A stretch of 64,000 nt of DNA from Actinomadura sp. NBRC 104425 (lineage in GTDB: Bacteria > Actinomycetota > Actinomycetes > Streptosporangiales > Streptosporangiaceae). The notes under the pieces are model-generated. The model did not search any database. It was not told the origin of the DNA and worked only from the letters and a program-made list of their open reading frames with translations. Of the stretch, positions 23,694-35,254 are shown one piece after another (within the stretch, counting starts at the first letter, position 1; every line of letters starts with the position of its first letter). The stretch is from NCBI RefSeq assembly GCF_030269545.1, contig NZ_BSTN01000009.1, forward strand, positions 62,001 to 126,000. Direction: 5' to 3'. The position numbers were made by a program, and so were the translations under genes.

Positions 23694-25060
23694 CGGCCGA
23701 TCTCCACATCGTCCAGCATGCCCAGCGCGTCCGGCACCAGCACCGCGGCCGAGAAGTAGGTGCCGACCAGGTACGACAGGATGCCCCGCCGGTCGATTCC
23801 GGTGAAGCGCACCGACAGGCCGGGCGACACCTCGTCGGGGATGCCGGTCTGCCGCAGCCCGACCACGCCCTGCTTGTCCTCGCCGAGCCTCATCGCCAGG
23901 ATCGCGGTGGTGCCCCGGCGGCTGATCGGGATCTTGTCGCAGGGCAGCAGCGGCACGCCGCGCCAGGCGTGCACGCGGGCCCCGTCCAGCTCGACCGGAC
24001 GCGGGTACACGCCGCGCCGGGTGCACTCGCGGCCGAACGCGGCGATCGCCCGCGGATGCGCCAGCAGCACCCGGGTGCCCCGGCGGCGGCTCAGCAGCTC
24101 GTCCAGGTCGTCGGGGGTGGGCGGCCCGCCGTCGGTCTGGACGCGCTGGCGCAGGTCGACGTTGTGCAGCAGCCCGAAGTCGCGGTTGTTGACGATCTCG
24201 CGCTCCTGCCGCTCGCGCAGCGCCTCGATGGTCAGCCGCAGCTGCTCGCCCACCTGGTCGTAGGGTCCGTTGTAGAGGTCGGCGACGCGGGTGTGCACGC
24301 GCAGCAGCGTCTGCGCCACGGCCGGCTCGTACTCGCGGGGGTTGAGCTCGTAGTCGGCGAACGTGCCCGGCAGCACCGGCTCGCCCTCGTGCCCGGACGC
24401 CAGCGCGATGTCGGCCTCGCCGTGCCGGTTGTGCGGAGGCGGCGCCGCCGACCGCCGCTCTTCCAGGTGGGTGCGCAGCGCGCCGAACCGGCGGGTCAGC
24501 TCGTCGATGTCGGCGCGCGCAAGCGTGAGCACCGTGCAGGGGGTGAGCGCCCGGACGGTGAACTCCCAGCGCTCGTCACCGCCCAGCAGCGCGCGGTCGC
24601 CGAAGAACTCGCCGTCGGCCAGCACCCCGAGCCGGGTGAGGCCCTGGTACTCCCCCGGCCCGAGCTTGACGGCCTTGCCGTGCGCGATCAGCACGACCCG
24701 GTCGACCGGCCCGCCGGCCTCGACGATCGTGTCGCCGGGCTCGTAACCCCGCTGCGCGAACCGCTCGGCCAGGCCGTCCAGGACCTCGTCGTCGTCCAGG
24801 CCGCGCAGCGCCGGCAGCTCGGCCAGCTCCGGCGGCACCACCCGCACCCGCCCGGCGGTGACCGCGAACGTCACCCGGCCGTCGCCCACCCGGTAGGCGA
24901 GGCGGCGGTTCACCCGGTACGTCCCGCCGGGCGCGTTCACCCAGGGCAGCACGCGCAGCAGCCACCGCGGCGTGATGCCCTGCATCTGCGGCCTGGACTT
25001 GGTGGTGGTCGCCAGATTGCGCGCCGCCGCCGTGCTCAGGCTCGACTGCTCGACCGTCAC
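23690..25060 (-). CDS. family 2B encapsulin shell protein with inserted cyclic-nucleotide-binding domain (shell 2)
   Basis: A 456-residue HK97-fold nanocompartment subunit. The N-terminal arm [25 protein letters not shown] is diagnostic of SrpI/family 2 encapsulins. A Crp/cNMP-type domain occupies about residues 76-200, with the phosphate-binding-cassette-like stretch [10 protein letters not shown] (150-159) and R164. The E-loop/A-domain part follows, with [50 protein letters not shown] and the C-terminal [26 protein letters not shown] start with GGAGGA 8 bp upstream. In the cassette FGE is changed to FGD. It sits between shell 1 and the polyprenyl synthase and overlaps the latter. Confidence 0.95.
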   Translation of the reverse strand: MTVEQSSLSTAAARNLATTTKSRPQMQGITPRWLLRVLPWVNAPGGTYRVNRRLAYRVGDGRVTFAVTAGRVRVVPPELAELPALRGLDDDEVLDGLAERFAQRGYEPGDTIVEAGGPVDRVVLIAHGKAVKLGPGEYQGLTRLGVLADGEFFGDRALLGGDERWEFTVRALTPCTVLTLARADIDELTRRFGALRTHLEERRSAAPPPHNRHGEADIALASGHEGEPVLPGTFADYELNPREYEPAVAQTLLRVHTRVADLYNGPYDQVGEQLRLTIEALRERQEREIVNNRDFGLLHNVDLRQRVQTDGGPPTPDDLDELLSRRRGTRVLLAHPRAIAAFGRECTRRGVYPRPVELDGARVHAWRGVPLLPCDKIPISRRGTTAILAMRLGEDKQGVVGLRQTGIPDEVSPGLSVRFTGIDRRGILSYLVGTYFSAAVLVPDALGMLDDVEIGR

Positions 25061-25196
25061 GGCCTGCTCCTCCCGCCTTCACGGATGGACGAGTCCGGCC
25101 CCGCGGGCCGGGAGGCGGCGCGGCGAGGCCCCTGATGCGGTGCGCCCGCCCGCGCCTCCGCTCGCCGCGCCGCCGCCTCAACGGGCACGGGACGGT

Positions 25197-26588
<1,392 letters not shown>

Positions 26589-27544
26589 GGTCCACCACCG
26601 ATCCGTTGTCGCCGTCATAAGAACCGCGAATCACCGGAACGCGCACGGCACAACCACGGAAAACGCATGGGAAATCGCCGCGTACGCTTCTTTCGGAATG
26701 CGCGGCCCGCATCCGCCAGCGACGCTACCCATCGTAATCATCCAAATGCAACGGGAGACTTTCCTTACCCCCGCTTTACCTGCGCCGCGATGCCGGATCC
26801 CGACTCGGGCGGCATCCCGCCGACCATGGCGGACGCCCGCGACCGCCGCCGCACCCCGCATTTCGGCCATGGACCAGACCGGGGATCCAACCGTTCCGCA
26901 TCACCGTCCCCCAGTCCGATCCGGACGACCCGCGCGCCCCAGGGGCGGATCGACGGCCGCAACATCCCACGGGAACGTGTGAAAGAGCCGACCGGATACC
27001 AGCGCACCGAATACGACCAGCGGCGGCACGAGACGCAGCCGAACGAATTTCCGCACTTCAACGTCGAGACCGAGGCGCGACGCGCACATTTCCTGCACGC
27101 CCGCTCCCCCGAAACCCGACATGCCGCCGCTCCCCCTTCACCCACGGCTGGCCAAGCGAGCTCACCGGCGTCAGCCGGATAAGCGCCGCCCCCACGCGCA
27201 TGGCGGCCCCGTCCAGGCGCAACGCCTGCCCGGCCAGCCGCTGGAGCGCGCCCATCGATAGCGCGCCCATCGATAGCGACGAGCGACCGACCACCCCGGT
27301 CCCATGCACCACTCGACCCAGCCGAGCCCTTGACGACAGGCCGTCCGCGCTGAGGCACCCACCGGTCGGACCGCCCGCGTACGCACAGCGGCCCCACCCG
27401 GGCCGAACGTCTGCCCGCACAGTCCACGCACCAGCCACCACCACGCGCGCAGGCCCTCCGGGCGCGGATGGGGGCAGCCCCTGAAAGGGCACGGGCTCAC
27501 AAACATGTCGCGCATGTCTGGAAAGTGCTGGTTGACTGCGGATC
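26589..27544. other. ~950-bp intergenic region upstream of the encapsulin operon, no gene seen
   Basis: The stretch from 26620 to 26780 is clearly more A/T-rich than its surroundings and is the probable promoter/leader region of the leftward encapsulin operon. No frame on either strand has coding character: the long open frames at 26765-27427 and 27058-27558 are Arg/Gly/Ser-rich without a ribosome site. It also contains the tandem repeat at 27246-27275. Confidence 0.55.
27246..27275. repeat. two perfect 15-bp tandem copies
   Basis: GCGCGCCCATCGATA occurs twice head to tail, each copy containing the ATCGAT palindrome. It lies in an otherwise featureless intergenic region. Confidence 0.8.
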
Positions 27545-27949
27545 ATGGGTCGCCGCATCCGACGCCTCCTGGTGGGGGCCGACGTCTACCGCTGGGGGGC
27601 GGGCCACGCCCATACGCGCGGGCAGGACGACATGGGCCGCCCCCGGTTGCTCGATTGCCGGGAGGTGCTCACCATCGGCCGGGAGGGTTCGCCCGGTCGG
27701 CTGGACATCGTCTTCCGCGCGGGTCCGGGCCGTCTCGTCGCCGACGGCCTGCTGCACAACGGCGCCGTCGTACGAGCCGACGACGACGCCTACCTGAACC
27801 TGCACCGTCCCGGGGTGGTGCGGGCGCTGCTGGACGAGGCGCTGCACCGCGGCCACGGGTTCGACACCGGCCGGGCCGAGATCGACGGTTGGGACCTGCT
27901 GGACGGCGCCCTGGAACGCCTGGCGGCCGCCGACAGCCGGGCGTCATGA
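27545..27949 (+). CDS. conserved-looking hypothetical protein
   Basis: A 134-residue soluble protein, not recognised. It reads as a compact domain: IRRLLVGADVYRWGAGHAHTRG, LLDCREVLTIGREGSPGRLDIVF and LVADGLLHNGAVVRADDDAYLNLHRPGVVRALLDEALHRG. The last segment is a helix with balanced charge. Its TGA overlaps the ATG of the next gene as ATGA, so the two are translated together and probably work together. Third-position G+C bias and the overlap support a real gene despite a weak ribosome site. Confidence 0.7.
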   Translation: MGRRIRRLLVGADVYRWGAGHAHTRGQDDMGRPRLLDCREVLTIGREGSPGRLDIVFRAGPGRLVADGLLHNGAVVRADDDAYLNLHRPGVVRALLDEALHRGHGFDTGRAEIDGWDLLDGALERLAAADSRAS

Positions 27950-28536
27950 CCATGAGCACCCGGGACGGGAGGACACGCCACCTGGTCTGCCACGACTACG
28001 GCATGGGCGGCATGTGGTGGTGGGTCTGGGCGGCGTCGCCCGAGGAGGTCGTCACCACCTTCGCCGAGACGGAGGTGGTGACCGAGCCCGAGCTGATCGC
28101 CCGGGCCCGGGAGTGGGACCTGCACGAGGCCGACGTCGACGACCCGGCGAAGGACGACGTCTCGCTGAGCGAGATGCGCGCCAGACGGGACCGGCAGCGC
28201 CGCCGGCCGGGCTTCGGCGCCCTGGCCGGGCACGAGCGCGTCTACCTGCGCACCCCCGGCGACTGGGACCCGAGTGCCGAGGAGCCCGACGGCGCCGGCG
28301 ACGACGGGTTCGCCGACTATGTCTTCCTCACCGAGCACGGCCCGGACGGGCGCCGCATCCGGCAGGTGGAGATCCGCCCGGACGGCGAGGCCGTGGCCTC
28401 CGACGAGACGGTGTTCCCCCTGAACCCGCCGATCGACCTGTACGACCCGGCCCTGGTCCCCATGGTGATCGACGCCGCCGAATTCGAGGAGGCGTGGCGC
28501 CGCGCCCGGTTCTGGACGGACGCCGACTGGGGCTGA
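27946..28536 (+). CDS. hypothetical acidic protein
   Basis: A 196-residue protein with no family I can name. It opens with STRDGRTRHLVCHDYGMGGMWWWVWAASPEEVVTTFAE, a Trp-rich strand region, then an acidic middle and an alternating strand pattern (DYVFLTEHGPDGRRIRQVEIRPDGEAVASDE). It ends in FEEAWRRARFWTDADWG. Coupled to the upstream gene by ATGA and convergent with the transporter gene only 8 bp away. A stand-alone regulatory or immunity-like protein is possible but unsupported. Confidence 0.75.
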   Translation: MTMSTRDGRTRHLVCHDYGMGGMWWWVWAASPEEVVTTFAETEVVTEPELIARAREWDLHEADVDDPAKDDVSLSEMRARRDRQRRRPGFGALAGHERVYLRTPGDWDPSAEEPDGAGDDGFADYVFLTEHGPDGRRIRQVEIRPDGEAVASDETVFPLNPPIDLYDPALVPMVIDAAEFEEAWRRARFWTDADWG

Positions 28537-28544
28537 GCCCCGGT

Positions 28545-30014
28545 TCAGCCGGTGCCGAGGTCGAGGCGGCGGGGTCGGACGGCGGCGCGGCGCGGACGGG
28601 GCTGTCCGGCGCGCTGGATGGGCACGCCCGCCGTCTCGGGGATCAGCATGATCGGCACCAGCGCCACCACCGCCGCCAGCATCAGGTAGTACGCCGGGAT
28701 GTAGTTGGTGCCGGTCACCTTGATCAGCGAGCCGACGAGCACCGCGCACGTCCCGCCGAACAGCGAGGTGGAGACGTTGTAGCCGATGGCGAACGCGCCG
28801 TAGCGCACCCGCGTCGGGAACATCGCCGGGAACGTCGCCCCGATCACCGCCAGCATCGGCACCAGCAGCCCGCCGATGATCGCGTAACCGGCGGCCACAC
28901 CGAGCGCCCGCCCGGTCTGCATCAGCGCGAACGCGGGCCAGGACAGCACCAGAAACCCCGCGGCCGCGGCGAGCAGCAGGGGCCGGCGCCCGATCCGGTC
29001 CGACAGCGCCCCCAGCGGCACGATCACCGCGATCATCGCCAGCTCCACGCCGATGGTGATCAGCTGCGCGGTGATCTCGCCGGTCGCCAGGTTGTCGGTC
29101 AGATAGGACGGCATGAACGTCAGCAGCGTGTAGTCGGCCACGTTCAGCAGGAACACGATTCCGATCAGGTTGAGGACCATGGGCCGGTTGCGCGCCAGCG
29201 TCTCGCGCAGCGGCGAGCGCGCCTTGCCCCCGGCGCGCTCCAGCTGCCGGAACGCGGGGGTGTCCTCGATGCGGCTGCGCAGGTACAGGCCGACCAGGCC
29301 GAGCGGCAGGGCGATCAGGAACGGGACGCGCCAGCCCCAGGAGTGCATGGCCTGCCGGCTGAGCAGCAGATCGACGGCGAGCACCAGCCCGGCTCCGCAG
29401 ATGTAGCCGGTCAGCGTGCCGAGCTCCAGGAAGCTGCCGAGGAAGCCGCGCCTGCGGGTCGGCGCGTACTCGGCGATGACGGTGGCGGCGCCGCCGTACT
29501 CGCCGCCCGTGGAGAACCCCTGGACCAGCCGGACGAGCAGCAGCAGGATCGGCGCCGCGACGCCGATGGTGGCGTAGCCGGGCAGGATGCCGATGCAGAA
29601 CGTCGAACCGGACATCAGCAGGATCGTGGCGGCCAGGACCCGCCTGCGGCCCAGCCGGTCGCCGAGCGGCCCGAAGAACAGCCCGCCGAAGGGGCGCGCC
29701 ACGAACGCCGCCGCGATCAGCGCGAACGAGCGCAGGGTGGCGCTGCCCGCGGCGTCCTCCGGGAAGAACACCGTACCGATGATCGAGGTCATCACCCCGG
29801 CGGTGAAGACCCCGAAGTCGAACCACTCGATGCAGTTGCCCATCACCGACGCGACCACGGCCTTCTTCACCGCGGCCGGGTCGGCGCCCGATCCCTCGTC
29901 CGCCGGGGAGTCCTCAGGTCCGGCGGGTCCGCCCGGTTCGGCGGGTCCGCCCGGTTCGGTAGGGTCGCCGGATTCGCCGCCGGCTCGGGGCGGCTTGCTC
30001 ATTGAGATCGGCAC
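28545..30014 (-). CDS. MFS transporter, metabolite:H+ symporter (MHS, ProP/KgtP-like) family
   Basis: A 489-residue carrier with twelve predicted membrane helices. It has MHS signatures: VVASVMGNCIEWFDFGVFT, GPLGDRLGRRRVL between TM2 and TM3, LVRLVQGFSTGGEYGG, and GWRVPFLIALPLGLVGLYLRSRIEDTPAF. Relatives import dicarboxylates, proline/betaine or shikimate with protons. The N-terminal ~40 residues are a Gly/Pro/Glu-rich cytosolic tail with short GGPAEP repeats. GTG 30014 is chosen because GGAGG lies 5 bp upstream; GTG 30020 and ATG 30002 are alternatives. Confidence 0.88.
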   Translation of the reverse strand: MPISMSKPPRAGGESGDPTEPGGPAEPGGPAGPEDSPADEGSGADPAAVKKAVVASVMGNCIEWFDFGVFTAGVMTSIIGTVFFPEDAAGSATLRSFALIAAAFVARPFGGLFFGPLGDRLGRRRVLAATILLMSGSTFCIGILPGYATIGVAAPILLLLVRLVQGFSTGGEYGGAATVIAEYAPTRRRGFLGSFLELGTLTGYICGAGLVLAVDLLLSRQAMHSWGWRVPFLIALPLGLVGLYLRSRIEDTPAFRQLERAGGKARSPLRETLARNRPMVLNLIGIVFLLNVADYTLLTFMPSYLTDNLATGEITAQLITIGVELAMIAVIVPLGALSDRIGRRPLLLAAAAGFLVLSWPAFALMQTGRALGVAAGYAIIGGLLVPMLAVIGATFPAMFPTRVRYGAFAIGYNVSTSLFGGTCAVLVGSLIKVTGTNYIPAYYLMLAAVVALVPIMLIPETAGVPIQRAGQPRPRRAAVRPRRLDLGTG

Positions 30015-30075
30015 GAGCACCTCCGGCCGCTACACATCCCCGGGATGCGGCGGATCTACCACGCCGCGCGGGGCT

Positions 30076-30537
30076 CTAGCCGGACGATGCGCCCTTGGCG
30101 TCGCCGCCCGCGCCCTCCTCCAGGGTGTCCTCCGGGGAGCCGGAGACGTCGAGGTCGTCGGGCAGTTCGGGCAGCCGCTGGGTGCGCCCCGGGTCGCCCT
30201 CGATCTTCAGCAGCCCGTCCTCGGGGATCTGCAGCAGCGCCTGGGTGACCTGGGCCTCCTTGGTGATCACACCGCTGGCCAGCACGTTGTTGCGGTGCCG
30301 CAGCGCGCCGTTCTGGCGCAGCAGGTCGTCGACCTCGGCGCGCAGCCGGGCCACCCGGCGGGCCTTGCGCAGATGCACCAGGAAGCCGCCGACGGCGACG
30401 CCGAGGATGAAAGCGGCGAGCACGGGGATCCACATCGCCGCGGCGGCCGCGGCCACCAGCGCGGCGACGGCCGCAAGAGCGCCAAGGTGCTGTTCCGCCC
30501 GGTCCAGGACGGTGTTGACGCGCTTGGGAATCCTCAC
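30076..30537 (-). CDS. small membrane protein with predicted coiled coil
   Basis: A 153-residue protein. A short basic start (RIPKRVNTVLDRAEQHLG) is followed by a hydrophobic region (about residues 20-52, one or two membrane spans). A helical stretch rich in Arg, Glu and Leu then looks coiled-coil-like (HLRKARRVARLRAEVDDLLRQNGALRHRNNVL). The tail is acidic (PELPDDLDVSGSPEDTLEEG). GTG start with GGAGAG 6-7 bp upstream. I do not recognise the family; envelope or division-site scaffolds have similar layouts. Confidence 0.7.
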   Translation of the reverse strand: MRIPKRVNTVLDRAEQHLGALAAVAALVAAAAAAMWIPVLAAFILGVAVGGFLVHLRKARRVARLRAEVDDLLRQNGALRHRNNVLASGVITKEAQVTQALLQIPEDGLLKIEGDPGRTQRLPELPDDLDVSGSPEDTLEEGAGGDAKGASSG

Positions 30538-31102
30538 TCGGCTCTCTCCTCCGGTTCTGCCGCTCAGTGATCCGCCCGGCACCCCGCGCGCCGCGTCCCC
30601 CGGCCGCCCTCGGCACCCGGCCTGGGCGGCGTCCCGGGCGTCGGCGTCCTGCGCTCGGCGTCGTCCCTGCGGGGCCGGCCTGCCGCGCCCGCGCCGGATG
30701 GTGTCCGGGCCGGGCGCCGGGGCGGGGCCCTGGGCGCGGCCGTGCGCGTGCCCAGGGCGGGCCGGACGGCGAGGACTGGGCACGCACGTCCGGCGGGCCG
30801 ATGAGGCGACAACGATGCCGCCGACGCGAGAGGTTCCAGGTCAGGTCGGAGGTCGCGTAGCTCACGCGCCCCCGCGCTACGCAGAAGAATCGTGACCACG
30901 TGGGGCTGCTCGAAACACTAACAGGCGTCCACCGCCCGTGCGCACGGCGCCCCGCAGACCGTCCCCGCGCGCCCCGGCCGGACCGCCGCGGCGCGGGCCG
31001 TCCCGCACCGGCGGACCGCACCGCGGCCGGCGCATGGACGCAGGTCACATAGGTGCCGGGTCGGGATGCGAGGACCCGCCGAAGCCGAATATCGTCTCAA
31101 GA
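30538..31102. other. 565-bp divergent intergenic region without a gene
   Basis: GC-rich low-complexity sequence with no credible coding frame. At its right end TATCGT (31090-31095) sits 7 bp before the lpd ATG, consistent with a leaderless transcript for that gene. Confidence 0.5.
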
Positions 31103-32506
31103 ATGAGCAATCACTTTGACGTCGTGGTCCTGGGCGCCGGCCCGGGTGGTTATGTCGCCGCGATCCGGTCGGCACAGCTCGGGCTGAAGACGGCGATCAT
31201 CGAGGAGAAGTACTGGGGCGGGGTCTGCCTCAACGTCGGCTGCATCCCCTCCAAGGCACTGCTGCGCAACGCCGAGCTGGCGCACATCTTCACCCACGAG
31301 GCGAAGACGTACGGGATCAAGGTGGACGGCCAGGTCACCTTCGACTACGGCGAGGCGTTCCAGCGCAGCCGCCAGGTGTCGGAGCGCCTGGTCAAGGGCG
31401 TGCAGTTCCTGATGAAGAAGAACAAGATCACCACGTTCCAGGGACGCGGCACGTTCACCGACCCCAACACCCTGCAGGTGGCCCTGAGCGACGGCTCGTC
31501 CGAGACGGTCACCTTCGGCCACTGCATCATCGCCACCGGCGCGCACACCAGGCTGCTCCCCGGCACGTCGCTGTCGGAGCGGGTGGTGACCTACGAGGAG
31601 CAGATCCTCAGCTCCGAGCTGCCCCGCAGCATCGTCATCGCGGGCGCGGGCGCGATCGGCGTCGAGTTCGCCTACGTGCTGCACAACTACGGCGTGAAGG
31701 TGACCATCGTCGAGTTCCTCGACCGGATGGTGCCCAACGAGGACGCCGAGGTGTCCAAGGAGCTGCAGCGCCGCTACCGCAAGCTCGGCATCGACGTGCT
31801 GACCTCCACCCGGGTGGACGCGATCGACGACTCCGGCGACGTCGTCAAGGTCACCGTCACCGGCAAGGACGGCGCGCAGCAGGTGCTGGAGGCCGACAAG
31901 GTGCTGCAGGCCATCGGCTTCCAGCCCAACGTGGAGGGCTACGGTCTGGAGAAGACCGGCGTGGCGCTGACCGACCGGGGCGCCATCGCGGTCGACGGCC
32001 GCTGCCGCACCTCGGTGCCGCACATCTACGCCATCGGCGACGTGACCGCCAAGCTGATGCTGGCGCACACCGCCGAGGCGATGGGCGTCATCGCGGCCGA
32101 GACCATCGCCGGCGCCGAGACCATGGAGCTGGAGTACGAGATGATCCCGCGGGCCACGTACTGCCAGCCGCAGGTCGCCAGCTTCGGGCTGACCGAGGCG
32201 CAGGCGCGCGAGCAGGGCTTCGACGTCAAGGTGGCCAAGTTCCCCTTCAGCGCCAACGGCAAGGCCCTCGGCCTCGGCGACTCCGACGGGTTCGTCAAGG
32301 TGGTCAGCGACGCCCGGTACGGCGAGATCCTGGGCGCCCACATGATCGGCCCGGACGTCACCGAGCTGCTGCCCGAGCTGACCCTGGCGCAGCGCTGGGA
32401 CCTGACCGTGCACGAGGTCGCCCGCAACGTGCACGCCCACCCCACGCTCAGCGAGGCGATCAAGGAGGCGGTGCACGGCGCCGCCGGGCACATGATCAAT
32501 CTCTGA
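31103..32506 (+). CDS. lpdA: dihydrolipoyl dehydrogenase (E3)
   Basis: A 467-residue flavoprotein disulfide reductase. It has FAD motif GAGPGG (11-16), redox disulfide C42-x4-C47 in [13 protein letters not shown], the NAD-binding motif [10 protein letters not shown], and the active-site base region HAHPTLSE (H444, H446, E451). It reoxidises dihydrolipoamide of pyruvate, 2-oxoglutarate or branched-chain dehydrogenase complexes. The KYWGG insertion before the first active-site Cys resembles the mycobacterial Lpd type. No ribosome site precedes the ATG and a -10-like TATCGT is 7 bp upstream, so the mRNA is probably leaderless. It stands alone, as in many actinobacteria. Confidence 0.96.
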   Translation: MSNHFDVVVLGAGPGGYVAAIRSAQLGLKTAIIEEKYWGGVCLNVGCIPSKALLRNAELAHIFTHEAKTYGIKVDGQVTFDYGEAFQRSRQVSERLVKGVQFLMKKNKITTFQGRGTFTDPNTLQVALSDGSSETVTFGHCIIATGAHTRLLPGTSLSERVVTYEEQILSSELPRSIVIAGAGAIGVEFAYVLHNYGVKVTIVEFLDRMVPNEDAEVSKELQRRYRKLGIDVLTSTRVDAIDDSGDVVKVTVTGKDGAQQVLEADKVLQAIGFQPNVEGYGLEKTGVALTDRGAIAVDGRCRTSVPHIYAIGDVTAKLMLAHTAEAMGVIAAETIAGAETMELEYEMIPRATYCQPQVASFGLTEAQAREQGFDVKVAKFPFSANGKALGLGDSDGFVKVVSDARYGEILGAHMIGPDVTELLPELTLAQRWDLTVHEVARNVHAHPTLSEAIKEAVHGAAGHMINL

Positions 32507-32529
32507 TCGGCACGCCGTCCGACCGGCCC

Positions 32530-32560
32530 GCCCGGTGCGTCCCGTCCCGGCGCACCGGGC
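32530..32560 (+). terminator. hairpin after lpdA
   Basis: GCCCGGTGCG (32530-32539) pairs perfectly with CGCACCGGGC (32551-32560) around an 11-nt loop, 24 bp after the lpdA stop. There is no U-tract. Confidence 0.65.
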
Positions 32561-32665
32561 GCCGCCTGCCGGGCCGCCGGTCCCGGTGCGGGGCGGCGCG
32601 CAACGAATCGCCGCCGCAGGGCGGTAAGACGCAACGAATGCGCAGGTCAACGCAAGGTCGGCGGC

Positions 32666-32694
32666 TTGGTCGCGGCCCGTGCGCTCCCTAGGCT
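32666..32694 (+). promoter_or_regulatory. sigma-70-type promoter for the DDAH-like gene
   Basis: TTGGTC (32666-32671), a 17-bp spacer and TAGGCT (32689-32694) form a good group-1 sigma promoter. Transcription would start near 32701, giving a leader of about 38 nt before the ATG at 32739. Confidence 0.65.
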
Positions 32695-32738
32695 TTCGAT
32701 CATCCGATCCGCTCCGGGAAGCCTTTCGGGAGCTGCGC

Positions 32739-33623
32739 ATGACCTTGTCCCCGGCGATGGAACCGGCGTCCTCGCCGCTGCCGCAGAGCGTGCGGTGCGG
32801 CGAACGCGTCGCGCGGCCGCGCCACTTCCTGATGTGCCGCCCGGAGCACTTCGCCGTCACCTACTCCATCAACCCCTGGATGGACCCGGCGGCGGGCGCC
32901 GATGCGGCCCGCGCGGTGGCGCAGTGGGAGGCGCTGCGCGCCGCGTACCTGGGCCTGGGCCACCGGGTCAGCCTGATCACCCCGATCGAGGGCCTGCCCG
33001 ACATGGTGTTCGCCGCCAACGGGGCGCTGGTGGTGAACGGCCGGGCGTACGGGGCCCGGTTCTTCCACCCCCAGCGGGCGGCCGAGGGCCCCGCGTACGC
33101 CGCCTGGCTGCGCGCCAACGGTTTCCCGGACGTGCGCGAGCCCGCCCACACCAACGAGGGCGAGGGCGACTTCCTGGTGCTGGACCGCCTCATCCTGGCC
33201 GGGACGGGGTTCCGCACCGAGGTGGCGGCCCACCAGGAGGCGCAGGAGTACCTCGGCATGCCCGTGGTGACGCTGCGGCTGGTCGATCCGCGCTTCTACC
33301 ACCTGGACACGGCGCTGTTTCCGCTCGGCGACGACAACGTGGCCTACTACCCGGGCGCGTTCTCCCCCGGCAGCCGCGCCGTGCTGGAGCGGCTGTTCCC
33401 TGACGCGATCATCGCCGACGAGCGGGACGCGGCCGTGCTGGGCCTGAACGCGGTCTGCGACGGCCGCAACGTGGTGATCAACGCCGAGGCCGCCGGGCTG
33501 ATCGCGACGCTGCGGCGGCACGGGTACGAGCCCGTTCCGGTCGATCTGTCGGAACTGCGCAAGGCCGGCGGCGGCCCCAAGTGCTGCACGCTGGAACTGC
33601 GCCCCCGCCAGACTCCGGCCTAA
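32739..33623 (+). CDS. dimethylargininase / amidinotransferase-fold hydrolase
   Basis: A 294-residue pentein-fold enzyme of the N-dimethylarginine dimethylaminohydrolase type. It shows LMCRPEHFAVTYSINPWM, the DMVFAANGALVV motif, HTNEGEGDFLVLD, FYHLDTALFPL and the C-terminal CCTLELR motif carrying the catalytic cysteine (Cys282/283). In actinobacteria close relatives act on arginine derivatives and are frequently next to ornithine aminotransferase, which is absent here. ATG 32739 has GGGAG 6 bp upstream; the longer frame from 32679 has no site. Confidence 0.9.
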   Translation: MTLSPAMEPASSPLPQSVRCGERVARPRHFLMCRPEHFAVTYSINPWMDPAAGADAARAVAQWEALRAAYLGLGHRVSLITPIEGLPDMVFAANGALVVNGRAYGARFFHPQRAAEGPAYAAWLRANGFPDVREPAHTNEGEGDFLVLDRLILAGTGFRTEVAAHQEAQEYLGMPVVTLRLVDPRFYHLDTALFPLGDDNVAYYPGAFSPGSRAVLERLFPDAIIADERDAAVLGLNAVCDGRNVVINAEAAGLIATLRRHGYEPVPVDLSELRKAGGGPKCCTLELRPRQTPA

Positions 33624-33649
33624 CCCGCCGGCACGCGCCCACCGGCGGG
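33624..33649. terminator. bidirectional hairpin between convergent genes
   Basis: CCCGCCGG (33624-33631) pairs with CCGGCGGG (33642-33649) immediately after the stop of the amidinohydrolase gene and 22 bp from the stop of the opposing MFS gene. Confidence 0.55.
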
Positions 33650-33670
33650 AGGCGCGCGCCGGCGGGGCGG

Positions 33671-35089
33671 TCAGCGGCGGGTGGAGCGGCGGCCCGGGGC
33701 GCGGCGGCGGGGGCGGCGGACGGCGGCGCGCACGGTGCGGCGCACGGCGTGCCGCATGTACGGCACCGTGACGCCCTCCTCGGTCAGGCGGCGGCGGGCC
33801 AGGGTGCGGCTGCGCAGCAGGCAGACCGTCCCGATGACCCAGATCGGCACCTGCACCAGCCACGCGACCCGGAACGCCTCGGGTGTGAACTCGCGGCCCG
33901 GCGACAGCGCGTCCAGCACGAAACCGATCATCAGTATCGTCACCAGCGCGGCGCAGAACCCGCCCATGTTGACGATGCCGGTGGCGGCGCCCTGCCGGGT
34001 CGGCGGGTTGAACGTGCGGGCGAAGTCGAAGCCGATCATCGATCCGGGGCCGCCGAGCGCCACGCACAGCACCAGGACCACCAGCAGCCAGGCGGGTGCG
34101 GGCGGCGGCCAGGCCAGCACCGCCGCCCATGCGCCGGCGTTGAGGGCGACGACTCCCAGCACCAGCCAGGAGCGGTGCAGCGGATACCGGGCCACCAGCC
34201 TCCCCACGTACGGCCCGGACACCATGGTGGCCAGCACGAACACCGTCAGCAGAGTGCTGGCCGTCGACGGTGCCATGCCCTGCCCGGACACCAGGTACGG
34301 GTAGCCCCACATCAGTGCGAAGACGGTGCCCGAGAACTGGGTGACGAAGTGCGTCCACAGGCCCAGGCGGGTGCCGGGCTGCCGCCAGGCGGCGACCAGG
34401 TTGCCGCCGAGCTCGGCCAGACCGGACGTTTTGGAACGTTCCCTCCCGGCCGGGGCGTCGCGCAGCACGGCCAGCGCGAGCACGCCGACCAGCACGCCCA
34501 GCCCGGCGACGGAGCCGAACGCGGCGCTCCAGCCGGGGCCGTGCAGCAGCGCCACCAGCGGGACGGCGCTGAGCACCTGCCCGCTCTGCCCGAGCAGGCC
34601 GGTGAGCTGGGTGACGACCGGGACGCGCCGCGCGGGGAACCACGCCGTCACCAGGCTGAGCACGCTGATGAACGTCATGGCGTCGCCCGCGCCCACCAGC
34701 ACGCGCGCCGCGACGGCCGTGCCGATGTCGGTGGAGAACGCCAGCAGCGCCTGCCCGGCGGCCATCGCCAGCGCGCCGCCGGCGACCATGCGGCGCGGGC
34801 CGAGGCGGTCGAGCATCAGCCCGACGGGGACCTGCAGACCCGCGTACACGACCAGTTGCAGGACGGTGAACGAAGCGAGCATCCCGGCGGAGGCGCCGAA
34901 GCGGTCGACGGCGTCCAGCCCGGCCACACCGAAGGAGGTGCGGTGCAAAACGGCCACCACATACGCGGCGACGCCGACCGCCCAGATCGTCCAGGCGAGA
35001 GCGGGTACGCGGGTGTCCCGGGAGGTGTGCGAGGAGGTCGGCGATGGGGTCGAGGACGGGGCACGCGTAAGGGTTTTTTCGTTTTGCAC
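33671..35089 (-). CDS. MFS transporter
   Basis: A 472-residue carrier with about twelve membrane helices. It has the loop 2-3 motif GLMLDRLGPRRMVAGGAL and an NxxR-type conserved helix AARVLVGAGDAMTFISVLSLVTAWFP; a mid-chain charged loop (RDAPAGRERSKTSG) separates the halves. The C-terminus is strongly basic (RRTVRAAVRRPRRRAPGRR). The family is the broad sugar/anion-type MFS and the substrate is not evident. GTG start at 35089 with GGTGAG just upstream. The sequence around the start (35060-35100) is unusually T/A-rich for this genome. Confidence 0.85.
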   Translation of the reverse strand: MQNEKTLTRAPSSTPSPTSSHTSRDTRVPALAWTIWAVGVAAYVVAVLHRTSFGVAGLDAVDRFGASAGMLASFTVLQLVVYAGLQVPVGLMLDRLGPRRMVAGGALAMAAGQALLAFSTDIGTAVAARVLVGAGDAMTFISVLSLVTAWFPARRVPVVTQLTGLLGQSGQVLSAVPLVALLHGPGWSAAFGSVAGLGVLVGVLALAVLRDAPAGRERSKTSGLAELGGNLVAAWRQPGTRLGLWTHFVTQFSGTVFALMWGYPYLVSGQGMAPSTASTLLTVFVLATMVSGPYVGRLVARYPLHRSWLVLGVVALNAGAWAAVLAWPPPAPAWLLVVLVLCVALGGPGSMIGFDFARTFNPPTRQGAATGIVNMGGFCAALVTILMIGFVLDALSPGREFTPEAFRVAWLVQVPIWVIGTVCLLRSRTLARRRLTEEGVTVPYMRHAVRRTVRAAVRRPRRRAPGRRSTRR

Positions 35090-35254
35090 GTTTACTCACC
35101 ATAACCTAGCCTTTCGCCCGCTCGGTGAACGCCGTGTTCCGGCCGTCTTTCACCGGCCTTTCACCGGCGTGCGCGGCGCAGGCACCGGTCAGCGGGCCGA
35201 CCACGCCGCGGACATGGGCTTCCGCTTGACACCCGGAGGCCGGTTCGCGGAATT

